From positions 1 through 12,393 of the forward strand of contig JAFZOV010000103.1 of the NCBI GenBank assembly GCA_017550445.1: a stretch of 12,393 nucleotides of DNA, read 5' to 3'. This stretch comes from Fibrobacter sp. (GTDB lineage: Bacteria > Fibrobacterota > Fibrobacteria > Fibrobacterales > Fibrobacteraceae). Below, in pieces: positions 1 to 5,794 of the stretch. The position numbers and the translations under genes were made by a program. The number at the start of each line of letters is the position of its first letter. The first letter of the stretch is position 1. The notes below the pieces were generated by a model. That model was not told where the DNA came from, searched no databases, and was given only the letters and a program-made list of their open reading frames with translations.

Positions 1-851
1 CCATTACCGATTACGGTGCATTCGTTGAACTGGATAGCGGCGTTGAAGGCCTCATCCACGTTTCCGAAATGTCCTGGACTCAGCATGTCAAGCACCCGTC
101 CAAGATCCTCACCGTTGGTCAGGAAGTCGAAGCTGTCGTGCTCAAGGTTGAAGAAGATGCAGAACGTATCTCTCTCGGCATGAAGCAGCTCGAAAGCGAT
201 CCGTGGGATTCTATCGAAACCGAACTTCCTCCGGGCGCACGCGTGGTTGGTGAAATCCGCAACATCGCTTCCTTCGGCGCATTCGTCGAAATCAAGGAAG
301 GTGTTGATGGCCTCATCCACGTTTCTGACATGTCCTGGACCAAGAAGATCACTCACCCGAACGAAATGGTCAAGAAGGGCGACAAGGTTGAATGCGTTGT
401 GCTCGCCGTCGATAAGGAAAAGCGCCGCATTTCTCTGTCCATGAAGCACCTCACCGAAGACCCGTGGGATACCATCGACAACACCTATCCGGTGAACTCC
501 GAAGTGAAGGGCAAGATCGTTCGCATGCTCGACCGCGGCGTCGTGGTTGAACTCGCTGACGGTATCGAAGGCTTCATCCCGGTTTCCAAGCTCACCGCTG
601 AATACATCAAGGTTCCGGCCGATGCATTCAAGGTTGGCGACGAAGTTCCGGCTGTCGTGACCGAAATCGATCAGAACAACCGTAAGATCTTCCTCTCTGT
701 GGTTGACTACTTCAAGAACCGTGAATCCGCTGAGCTCAAGGCTTGGATGGACTCTCACAAGCCGGGCGAATCCGGCACCACCATTGGTGAAGCCGCCGCT
801 CCGAAGAAGAAGGCTTCCAAGAAGAAGGCTGACGCTGAAGCCGAAGCTTAA
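1..851 (+). CDS. rpsA: 30S ribosomal protein S1, C-terminal part (5' end outside window)
   Basis: The reading frame is open from the first full codon at 3 to a TAA at 849-851, giving 282 visible residues. They form OB-fold S1 repeats: the end of one repeat (visible residues 1-64, with YGAFVEL, GLIHVSEMSW and RISLGMKQL), a complete repeat at about 79-147 (FGAFVEI, GLIHVSDMSW, RISLSMKHL), and a more divergent last repeat at about 165-234 (GVVVEL, GFIPVSKL, KIFLSVVDY). A lysine/alanine/glutamate-rich tail (266-282) ends the protein. Repeated S1 domains of this type, each followed by a DPW motif, are the hallmark of RpsA, which holds mRNA on the 30S subunit. Smaller single-S1 proteins would not show this series. 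The gene is followed directly by a strong terminator, so the downstream acyltransferase probably has its own promoter. Confidence 0.95.
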   Translation, partial: ITDYGAFVELDSGVEGLIHVSEMSWTQHVKHPSKILTVGQEVEAVVLKVEEDAERISLGMKQLESDPWDSIETELPPGARVVGEIRNIASFGAFVEIKEGVDGLIHVSDMSWTKKITHPNEMVKKGDKVECVVLAVDKEKRRISLSMKHLTEDPWDTIDNTYPVNSEVKGKIVRMLDRGVVVELADGIEGFIPVSKLTAEYIKVPADAFKVGDEVPAVVTEIDQNNRKIFLSVVDYFKNRESAELKAWMDSHKPGESGTTIGEAAAPKKKASKKKADAEAEA

Positions 852-879
852 TTCGCTTCATTAGCCTAAAAGCTTAAGG

Positions 880-917
880 AATCCCGTGGTTAACGCCGCG
901 GGGTTTCTTTTTTCTAT
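880..917 (+). terminator. Rho-independent terminator of rpsA
   Basis: The stem arms 883-889 (CCCGTGG) and 896-902 (CCGCGGG) pair with one G-U wobble around a 6-nt loop, and the flanking A/T pairs can extend the stem. A T-rich tract (904-920) follows. It begins 28 nt after the rpsA stop codon. Confidence 0.85.
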
Positions 918-921
918 TTTG
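911..921 (+). promoter_or_regulatory. Candidate -7 promoter box of the acyltransferase gene
   Basis: The sequence TTTCTATTTTG ends 5 nt before the ATG at 927. It resembles the Bacteroidota -7 element TAnnTTTG with one spacer base missing. Almost the same string precedes coaBC (2011-2024). No Shine-Dalgarno sequence lies between it and the start codon. The box overlaps the T-tract of the rpsA terminator, so part of the resemblance could come from that tract. Confidence 0.4.
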
Positions 922-926
922 TTTAT

Positions 927-1988
927 ATGCAAAAAAGGATTCAGGAACTGGATGTTTTGCGCGTGGTCGCAATGTTGTTCGTAATCACGTATCACTTCGG
1001 TTGCGAATATGCTGCCGCAAGAATTCCTTTTTTCAACTTGTTCTACCTGACACCAAATTATGATTTCGGGAACATCGCTGTCACTATTTTTATTGCGCTT
1101 TCGGGCGGTTTGCTTTATAAGAAATATGGAGTTATTGGCGGCACAGACAATGCGCGAGAGCAGTTCAAGACATTTTACTTGAAACGCGTCAAGGCGATTT
1201 ACCCGCCGTTCTGGATTTTAAGCCTGTACATTCCATTGAGCATCATCCGACACGCCCTCAGCGACGGAAACGCATTCGCGATGGGGCATCCACTTGCGCT
1301 GTTCCTTACGGTGGTGGGTTTCGACGGATACTTCAAAATCTTCGGTTTCAACACCTACGCTTTTTGCGGAGACTGGTTCGTAGGCGCCATCGTATTACTT
1401 TATTTATTGTACCCGCTATTGGCCAAATGTTACCGGAGTCGCCCTACGATAACACTACTTACGCTCACAGGACTTTACGCAGCGCAATTTTTGCTTTCTG
1501 CCAAGTACAATGATGTACTGAGTGCACTACCTGCGACACTTGCGCTCAAATTCTGCATCGGATTCACGCTGATTGAAAATCTTGAGCGACTTAGGAATTG
1601 GAGGGTCGCGGGTATCGCGGGATTTTCATTTATCGTGCTCACGTTCATCAACATTCCCGGATGCATCAACACGGATGCTCTCGGCACGTTCGCAGCATTC
1701 GCCCTGTTCGCCATTATATTTTACGCAGCACCATTCTTGCTCCGCTTTAACACCATAAGCAAGCCCATTCAAAAGCTCGCCGCACTTTCGTATTGCGTAT
1801 TCTTGGTGCAGCACGTAGGAATCATCTGGGCGCAAGCCGCGTTTATTAAAATCTTTGAAAAAATGCACTGGAATTTTTCCGAATGGATATCAATCGCACT
1901 CCTTGTCTGCACACTTACTGCCATTATGATTGCCGCATGGGTATTAAAACGGGTTAGCGATAAAATAGTTCACAAAGTCGCGGGTTAG
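927..1988 (+). CDS. Acyltransferase_3 family integral membrane acyltransferase
   Basis: This 353-residue protein is mostly hydrophobic, with about ten membrane segments. It starts with the family pattern of a conserved Arg followed ten residues later by His: R12 and H23 in ELDVLRVVAMLFVITYHF. Further family-like features are the loop KRVKAIYPPFWIL (about 85-98), FCGDWFVGAIVLLYLLYPL (about 146-164) and the late segment SYCVFLVQH (about 289-297), matching the usual SYxxYLxH. Members such as OafA and WecH move acetyl or other acyl groups onto sugars of surface polysaccharides across the inner membrane. The substrate cannot be read from sequence. The gene stands alone between the rpsA terminator and coaBC, and by eye its coding sequence is more AT-rich than its neighbours, which is common for surface-modification genes. 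No ribosome binding site is visible; the ATG at 927 is the first in frame and begins the conserved N-terminal motif. Confidence 0.85.
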   Translation: MQKRIQELDVLRVVAMLFVITYHFGCEYAAARIPFFNLFYLTPNYDFGNIAVTIFIALSGGLLYKKYGVIGGTDNAREQFKTFYLKRVKAIYPPFWILSLYIPLSIIRHALSDGNAFAMGHPLALFLTVVGFDGYFKIFGFNTYAFCGDWFVGAIVLLYLLYPLLAKCYRSRPTITLLTLTGLYAAQFLLSAKYNDVLSALPATLALKFCIGFTLIENLERLRNWRVAGIAGFSFIVLTFINIPGCINTDALGTFAAFALFAIIFYAAPFLLRFNTISKPIQKLAALSYCVFLVQHVGIIWAQAAFIKIFEKMHWNFSEWISIALLVCTLTAIMIAAWVLKRVSDKIVHKVAG

Positions 1989-2010
1989 AGTTACCAGCAA
2001 AAGACTTGAT

Positions 2011-2024
2011 TTTTCTATTTTTTG
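2011..2024 (+). promoter_or_regulatory. Candidate -7 promoter box of coaBC
   Basis: The sequence TTTTCTATTTTTTG ends 3 nt before the ATG at 2028. It shares the core TTTCTATTTT with the box before the acyltransferase gene at 927 and resembles TAnnTTTG with one extra spacer base. No Shine-Dalgarno sequence is present. If this is the -7 element, transcription would begin at or next to the ATG. Confidence 0.4.
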
Positions 2025-2027
2025 TGC

Positions 2028-3311
2028 ATGAACCTGGCCGGAAAGAAAATTCTCCTCGGAGTCTCGGGCGGCATTGCCGTTTACAAGAGCTGCGAGTTGC
2101 TGCGCCTGCTGCAAAAGAAGGGCGCCGATGTACGCGTGTGCATGACCGATGCAGCGACTGAATTTGTTGCACCGCTGACTTTCGCAAGCCTGAGCAAATG
2201 CCCAGTGTACCTGAAAAACGGAGCCGTCGAAGCGCGCCCGTTCCAGCATATTGATTTTCCGCGTTGGGCAGACCTTTACCTGGTCGTACCCGCGACAGCC
2301 AACATCATCGGGAAATTCGCCTGCGGTATTGCCGACGACCCGGTGAGCCTCTGCTTTATGAGCTGCACCTGCCCGCGTGTAATTGCTCCCGCAATGAACG
2401 TGGCGATGTACAATTCTCCGGCAGTAAAGCGCAACCTCGAAATTTTACGCAGCTTCGAAAACACGACCGTGCTGGAATCGCCGGCAGGTGAACTTGCCTG
2501 CGGTGAAGTCGGACAAGGCCGTCTGATGGAACCCGCGCAGATTGTGGAATGGTTAGAAAGGAATTGTGTCATCCTGAGCGAAGCGCGATGCGCGAAGTCG
2601 AAGGATCTCCCCGCCTCCCCAATCGCGCAAGATGTTCCGCCGACGCAAGACGCGACTCTCCCCGGCTACGGCAAGAAGGTTCTTTTAACAGCCGGCCGTA
2701 CCGAAGAAGCCATTGATCCGGTTCGCTACATTAGCAACCGCAGTAGCGGCAAGACTGCAGTAGCGCTCGCATCGGTATTCTACGCCAACGGATTCGAAGT
2801 CGAAGTCGTTGCAGGCCCGATGGAAGCCGAATTTGCCAAGGGCGTCCGCGTGACGAAAATCAGAAGCGCCCGCGACATGCACTCAGCAGTACTTGAACGC
2901 ATGAAGAATGCAAGCGTGCTCGTTCACTGCGCGGCCGTCGCCGACTATCGTCCGAAAGTCGCCGCTACCGAAAAAGTCAAGGATAGCCGCAGCCAGCTGA
3001 TTCTGGAGCTAGAACCGAACCCGAACATTCTGCGAGACAGCGTCGCCCAAAAGCGGAGCGACCAGGTGATTGTCGGGTTCGCTCTTGAGACAGACCATTT
3101 TGAAGAACACGCCGCTGAAAAGCTTGCTAAGAGCGGCGCCGATGCACTTTTGTTGAATGCGCCTGTGGCCGCCGATTCCGGCTTCGGCCGCGACTGCGTA
3201 CGTTTCGCCCTGGTGGAAAAGGGCAAGCCCGTTCCACCCCTCGCCATGGGCGAGAAGGTCGATTTGGCCGAGACGATTTTAAACTTTTGCCTGGAGCGCC
3301 TGAATGCCTGA
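2028..3311 (+). CDS. coaBC: Bifunctional phosphopantothenoylcysteine decarboxylase / phosphopantothenate-cysteine ligase
   Basis: This 427-residue enzyme (Dfp) performs two consecutive steps of coenzyme A synthesis: it joins cysteine to 4'-phosphopantothenate (CoaB) and decarboxylates the product (CoaC) with FMN. The CoaC half spans about 1-180 and has GVSGGIAVYK (11-20), the active-site H74, the PATAN substrate motif (88-92), PAMNVAMY (121-128) and the catalytic C158 in ACGEVGQGRL. The CoaB half spans about 216-427 and has TAGRTEEAIDPVRYISNRSSG (221-241), AAVADYRP (302-309), ELEPNPNIL (327-335) and GFALET (350-355). A linker of about 35 residues (181-215) separates the halves and is partly encoded by a dispersed repeat (2567-2608). 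I prefer ATG 2028 over the in-frame TTG at 2022 because the CoaC fold begins at once and TTG would lie inside the promoter-like box. The stop overlaps the next gene by 8 nt. Confidence 0.95.
   Translation: MNLAGKKILLGVSGGIAVYKSCELLRLLQKKGADVRVCMTDAATEFVAPLTFASLSKCPVYLKNGAVEARPFQHIDFPRWADLYLVVPATANIIGKFACGIADDPVSLCFMSCTCPRVIAPAMNVAMYNSPAVKRNLEILRSFENTTVLESPAGELACGEVGQGRLMEPAQIVEWLERNCVILSEARCAKSKDLPASPIAQDVPPTQDATLPGYGKKVLLTAGRTEEAIDPVRYISNRSSGKTAVALASVFYANGFEVEVVAGPMEAEFAKGVRVTKIRSARDMHSAVLERMKNASVLVHCAAVADYRPKVAATEKVKDSRSQLILELEPNPNILRDSVAQKRSDQVIVGFALETDHFEEHAAEKLAKSGADALLLNAPVAADSGFGRDCVRFALVEKGKPVPPLAMGEKVDLAETILNFCLERLNA
2567..2608 (+). repeat. Dispersed palindrome-like repeat inside coaBC
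   Basis: The element begins TGTCATCCTGAGCGAAG and ends CGAAGTCGAAGGATCT. Outer arms ATCCT and AGGAT are inverted, and the centre contains GCGC-GAT-GCGC. From memory, sequences of the TGTCATCCTGAGC...GAAGGATCT type recur between genes in many bacterial genomes. Here the element is translated in frame as residues 181-194 of CoaBC (VILSEARCAKSKDL), exactly between the two catalytic domains. Only one copy lies in this window, so its repetitive nature is inferred. Confidence 0.6.
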
Positions 3312-4254
3312 CGAATTTGACTTTAGCGAATTGCGCAATTACCTTTCAGGACAAATCGACCTGGGCGAAGCGGAGCTTCTGCTAGATGAACCTTGGACGC
3401 TGACTCGCAAGCCTGCGACTGCAGCAGTAGCGGCGACTCGCCCGACGGAGCGCCCGGCGACGCCCGTGCGCCCGGCTCCTGCAATGCCTTCAGCCGCTTC
3501 TGCGCCGCATCCGCATCCGCGCAACTTGCCGCCTCAAATGCCGAGCGCCGCGCCCACACAAGACGCACCGATGCCAGACACCACGGGCTTTGCACCATCG
3601 CTTTTCGGCGCCATCGACTCCAAGGCTACTGCAATTCCGGCAGCCAACATGCCGACGCCTCGCTCCGTAACAAGAAAGGCCTCCGCATTCGAATCTGTAG
3701 AAACTCTTGATGCATTCTACGAATCCATCAAGGGCGAAGCCATGTACGCAAAAGAAGCTGCACTCGCCCGCTACGTAGGCCCCGCAAAGCCCAAGGTTCT
3801 ATTCTTGCTCCCCGCCATCAAGCTGGCCGAAGCAAGCAGCATTTCTGCTACAAGTACCGACGCATTCTTCAATACCGCCGTCGGCCAAATGCTTTCACGC
3901 CTGTTCGCAAGCCTCTCCATTGAGCAAAAAGACATCGGCATTACGTACTTCTTCAAGTCTACCGAACGCCCGCTCGCGCCGCTTCTCGAAGCCGCGCTCC
4001 GCAAGATGCTCACCAAGGAACTCAGCTTTATTCAGCCCGAAATCATGGTGACCTTCGGACAGCCGCTGTTCTATCAGGTATTCGGCAAGGGCAAGAATTT
4101 CGATGACCTCGCCGGCACCGCCATGGACTTTGCAGGCGTCAAGAGTTGCGCCTTGGTCGACCCCTACCTCATGGTAAACGACAAGCAGATGAAATGGCTG
4201 ACTTGGAAGGTTCACATCCCGCGCAGCGGCATGTTCACGGTCGCGGCTAAATAA
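3304..4254 (+). CDS. Uracil-DNA-glycosylase-fold-like protein lacking Fe-S and catalytic motifs
   Basis: The 316-residue product has three parts: a short acidic head (1-30), a proline/alanine-rich, probably disordered linker (about 36-120), and a folded domain (about 128-316). The order of elements in the domain resembles family-4 uracil-DNA glycosylases. A helix with ARYVGPAKPKVLFLLP (155-170) sits where the family has xxVxGxGxxxAxVMFVGEAPG. DIGITYFFKSTERPL (210-224) sits at DVYITNVVKCRPP, and LSFIQPEIMVTFGQPLF (240-256) at LxxIxPxVIVxLGxxAA. The key residues are absent: there is one cysteine in the whole protein (C282), so no 4Fe-4S cluster; GEAPG is replaced by LLPAI; and the C-terminal HPSxLLR is replaced by DPYLMVND. 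If the fold is right it is probably not an active glycosylase. Its ATG overlaps the coaBC stop by 8 nt and has GGAG at 3293-3296, indicating translational coupling. The homology call is by eye. Confidence 0.5.
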   Translation: MPDEFDFSELRNYLSGQIDLGEAELLLDEPWTLTRKPATAAVAATRPTERPATPVRPAPAMPSAASAPHPHPRNLPPQMPSAAPTQDAPMPDTTGFAPSLFGAIDSKATAIPAANMPTPRSVTRKASAFESVETLDAFYESIKGEAMYAKEAALARYVGPAKPKVLFLLPAIKLAEASSISATSTDAFFNTAVGQMLSRLFASLSIEQKDIGITYFFKSTERPLAPLLEAALRKMLTKELSFIQPEIMVTFGQPLFYQVFGKGKNFDDLAGTAMDFAGVKSCALVDPYLMVNDKQMKWLTWKVHIPRSGMFTVAAK

Positions 4255-4257
4255 AAA

Positions 4258-4277
4258 ATCCCCGCCTTCGCGGGGAT
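4258..4277 (-). terminator. Hairpin terminator between convergent genes, REP-like
   Basis: A perfect 8-bp stem (ATCCCCGC and GCGGGGAT) encloses the tetraloop CTTC. On the - strand it is followed by a run of T (TTTTTTATTT), making a good terminator for the methyltransferase gene ending at 4290. On the + strand there is no T-tract after it, so it would be a weak terminator for the gene ending at 4254. Read on the - strand the element starts TGTCATCC, like the repeat inside coaBC, so it may belong to a dispersed repeat family. Confidence 0.75.
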
Positions 4278-4289
4278 GACATTTGGGGG

Positions 4290-5240
4290 CTACACTTCTA
4301 TCAATGTCGCCACAAGGCAACTGTCCTTCGTATGACCAGAGCCAACGAAGTCAACATCTTGTGACTTGTTCCAAAGCGTCTTTGCCTTCGGGTGTACTGA
4401 CGCCACTGCAGCAAGCGCGTTACGCGAGAATGCGGACAAGTTGTATTCGCTGTAATTGGAACTCACCATGAAGAGGCCCTTCGGGTTCAGGAGCGTGGCA
4501 CAGTCAGCCACGAGCGGCATCAAATGTTCGCGCACATTGAAGTTCTTGCCCTTGAAGCGGGCAAAGCTCGGCGGGTCGAGCACGATGGCGTCGAACTTGA
4601 GGCCTTTCTTTTGCGCCCAGTGAACGTATTCGACGGCGTTGCCCCTGAAGAATTCACCCGGTTTCGGCTCAAGACCGTTGAGGGCGTAATTTTCGCGGCC
4701 TTTATCGAGAATCTTCGCGCTGATGTCTGCATTCGTCGAAATCTCGGCACCGCCTAAGCGGCCGTGCACCGAGAAGGCGCATGTGTAGCTGAACAGATTC
4801 AGCATGCGACGGTCGGCCGCCCGCTCGCCCATCTCCAGGCGAATGTGACGCATATCCAGGAACAGCCCCGGGTTCACCGTATCGAGCAAATCCACAAGGA
4901 AAAGTGCAGAGCCTTCGCGGACAATACCCACGGAATCTTCCGGCCGGCCCACCGCCACTTCCATCGGCGGATTTTCCAGCGACTTGCCGGAACGAGAAAG
5001 ACGTTCCTTGACCACGAGGCAAACCGGAGCAAACTTCTGCGCCACGGCATCTACAATCGCGCAGCGGTCCCGCAGGAGTTCTTCGCCAAAATACTGAATC
5101 TGGTAGCGGTCGCCGAACTTATCTAAAGTCAGTCCCGGAAATCCATCTGCCGCACCATTCACAACGCGGAAAGCCTCCGTCTTTTCAAACAACGGAGCTC
5201 GCTTATTGAATGCAGCATCTAATTTTTCGGCATAATTCAT
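4290..5240 (-). CDS. Class I SAM-dependent methyltransferase, RlmI/YccW-like
   Basis: This 316-residue protein resembles the RlmI/RlmK class of 23S rRNA methyltransferases. The lead-in RVVNGAADGFPGLTLDKFGD (25-44) is the typical pre-catalytic segment. GLFLDMRHIR (125-134) matches GxFLDxRxNR. The SAM-binding motif I is MLNLFSYTCAFSVHGRLGGA (146-165), and LDPPSFAR (221-228) is the catalytic DPP motif. RlmI itself has an additional N-terminal PUA domain of about 70-80 residues that appears to be missing here. The target base is therefore uncertain; 23S rRNA cytosine methylation is the best guess from the family. The ATG at 5240 has only a weak purine stretch (GAG) upstream. The gene lies 102 nt behind nrdR on the same strand, with its own promoter-like box, and ends at the hairpin 4258-4277. 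Confidence 0.85.
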   Translation of the reverse strand: MNYAEKLDAAFNKRAPLFEKTEAFRVVNGAADGFPGLTLDKFGDRYQIQYFGEELLRDRCAIVDAVAQKFAPVCLVVKERLSRSGKSLENPPMEVAVGRPEDSVGIVREGSALFLVDLLDTVNPGLFLDMRHIRLEMGERAADRRMLNLFSYTCAFSVHGRLGGAEISTNADISAKILDKGRENYALNGLEPKPGEFFRGNAVEYVHWAQKKGLKFDAIVLDPPSFARFKGKNFNVREHLMPLVADCATLLNPKGLFMVSSNYSEYNLSAFSRNALAAVASVHPKAKTLWNKSQDVDFVGSGHTKDSCLVATLIEV

Positions 5241-5258
5241 AAACAGGGACTCAGGTTA

Positions 5259-5266
5259 CAAATGTA
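5259..5266 (-). promoter_or_regulatory. Candidate -7 promoter box of the methyltransferase gene
   Basis: The - strand reads TACATTTG, an exact match to TAnnTTTG, ending 18 nt before the ATG at 5240. No convincing TTTG -33 element lies at the expected distance upstream. Confidence 0.4.
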
Positions 5267-5267
5267 A

Positions 5268-5320
5268 GATGTGGGATGTGGAATTATTCATTTCACATTA
5301 CACACTCCACATTACACATT
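5268..5320. repeat. Short direct and inverted repeats between nrdR and the methyltransferase gene
   Basis: CACATTACACA occurs twice, at 5294-5304 and 5308-5318 (14-nt period). A 9-bp stem with one G-U pair can form from ATGTGGAAT (5276-5284) and ATTTCACAT (5290-5298) around a 5-nt loop. Variants of ATGTG/CACAT recur several times across the block. No T-tract follows the hairpin in a way that would make a classic terminator for nrdR. The function is unknown. Confidence 0.6.
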
Positions 5321-5342
5321 ATAGATTAATCTTGTCCCCGCT

Positions 5343-5786
5343 TTATTTGTCCATGCTCTTGATTTGGTCCACGAATTCGCCGACTTCCTTGAATTCGCGG
5401 TAAATCGAAGCAAAACGCACGTAGGCAACCGGATCCAGTTTCTTGAGTTCCTGCATCACCAAGTTGCCAATCTGTTCGTAACTGACTTCGGCATTCTCGG
5501 TGAGGGTCAACGCATTTTCCACATTAGTCGCCAGCTGTTCGATTTCGGCAACCGAGACAGGACGCTTCTTGCACGAGTTCATGATTCCGCGCAAGAGTTT
5601 TTCGCGTTGGAACGGTTCATGCTCGCCGCTGCGCTTAATCACGGTCAGCGGCTGCACTTCAATGTACTCGCGGGTAGTAAAGCGACGGCCACATTCGCAG
5701 CATTCACGACGGCGACGGATAGACGAACCGCTTACGCGGCTGTCCACCACCTTATCGTTATCTTTCTTGCAGAATGGGCAAATCAT
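5343..5786 (-). CDS. nrdR: Transcriptional repressor NrdR
   Basis: This 147-residue protein has the normal length for NrdR, which senses ATP/dATP and represses ribonucleotide reductase genes. The N-terminal zinc ribbon has its four cysteines at C3, C6, C29 and C32, within MICPFC and RRRRECCECGRRFTT. The intervening KVVDSRVSGSSIRRRREC segment is characteristic of the family. An ATP-cone domain follows (about 49-139), with PLTVIKRSGEHEPFQREKL, the conserved late segment PVAYVRFASIYREF and F137. It lies 8 nt downstream of the transketolase stop codon, and its AAGG ribosome binding site overlaps that TAA (5794-5797), so the two are co-transcribed and probably translationally coupled. No ribonucleotide reductase gene lies in the window, and I saw no sequence resembling an NrdR box. 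Confidence 0.97.
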   Translation of the reverse strand: MICPFCKKDNDKVVDSRVSGSSIRRRRECCECGRRFTTREYIEVQPLTVIKRSGEHEPFQREKLLRGIMNSCKKRPVSVAEIEQLATNVENALTLTENAEVSYEQIGNLVMQELKKLDPVAYVRFASIYREFKEVGEFVDQIKSMDK

Positions 5787-5794
5787 AGTTTACC

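Noticed and set aside
927..1988. Horizontal transfer of the acyltransferase gene
   Set aside because: It looks more AT-rich than its neighbours, but no mobile element, repeat or attachment site flanks it, and surface-modification membrane proteins often differ in composition. Base composition alone is not enough.
2022..2027. TTG start for coaBC six bases upstream
   Set aside because: The TTG lies inside the promoter-like T-rich box and adds only two residues before the conserved N-terminus; ATG 2028 is simpler.
3393..3710. Alternative + strand frame of 105 codons within the UDG-like gene
   Set aside because: It arises from the GC-rich Pro/Ala linker region; composition and lack of a start context mark it as a shadow.
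5294..5318. Possible CRISPR-like or NrdR-box repeat
   Set aside because: There are only two 11-nt copies with a 3-nt gap, no spacer structure and no cas genes. The sequence does not resemble the known NrdR box as I remember it.
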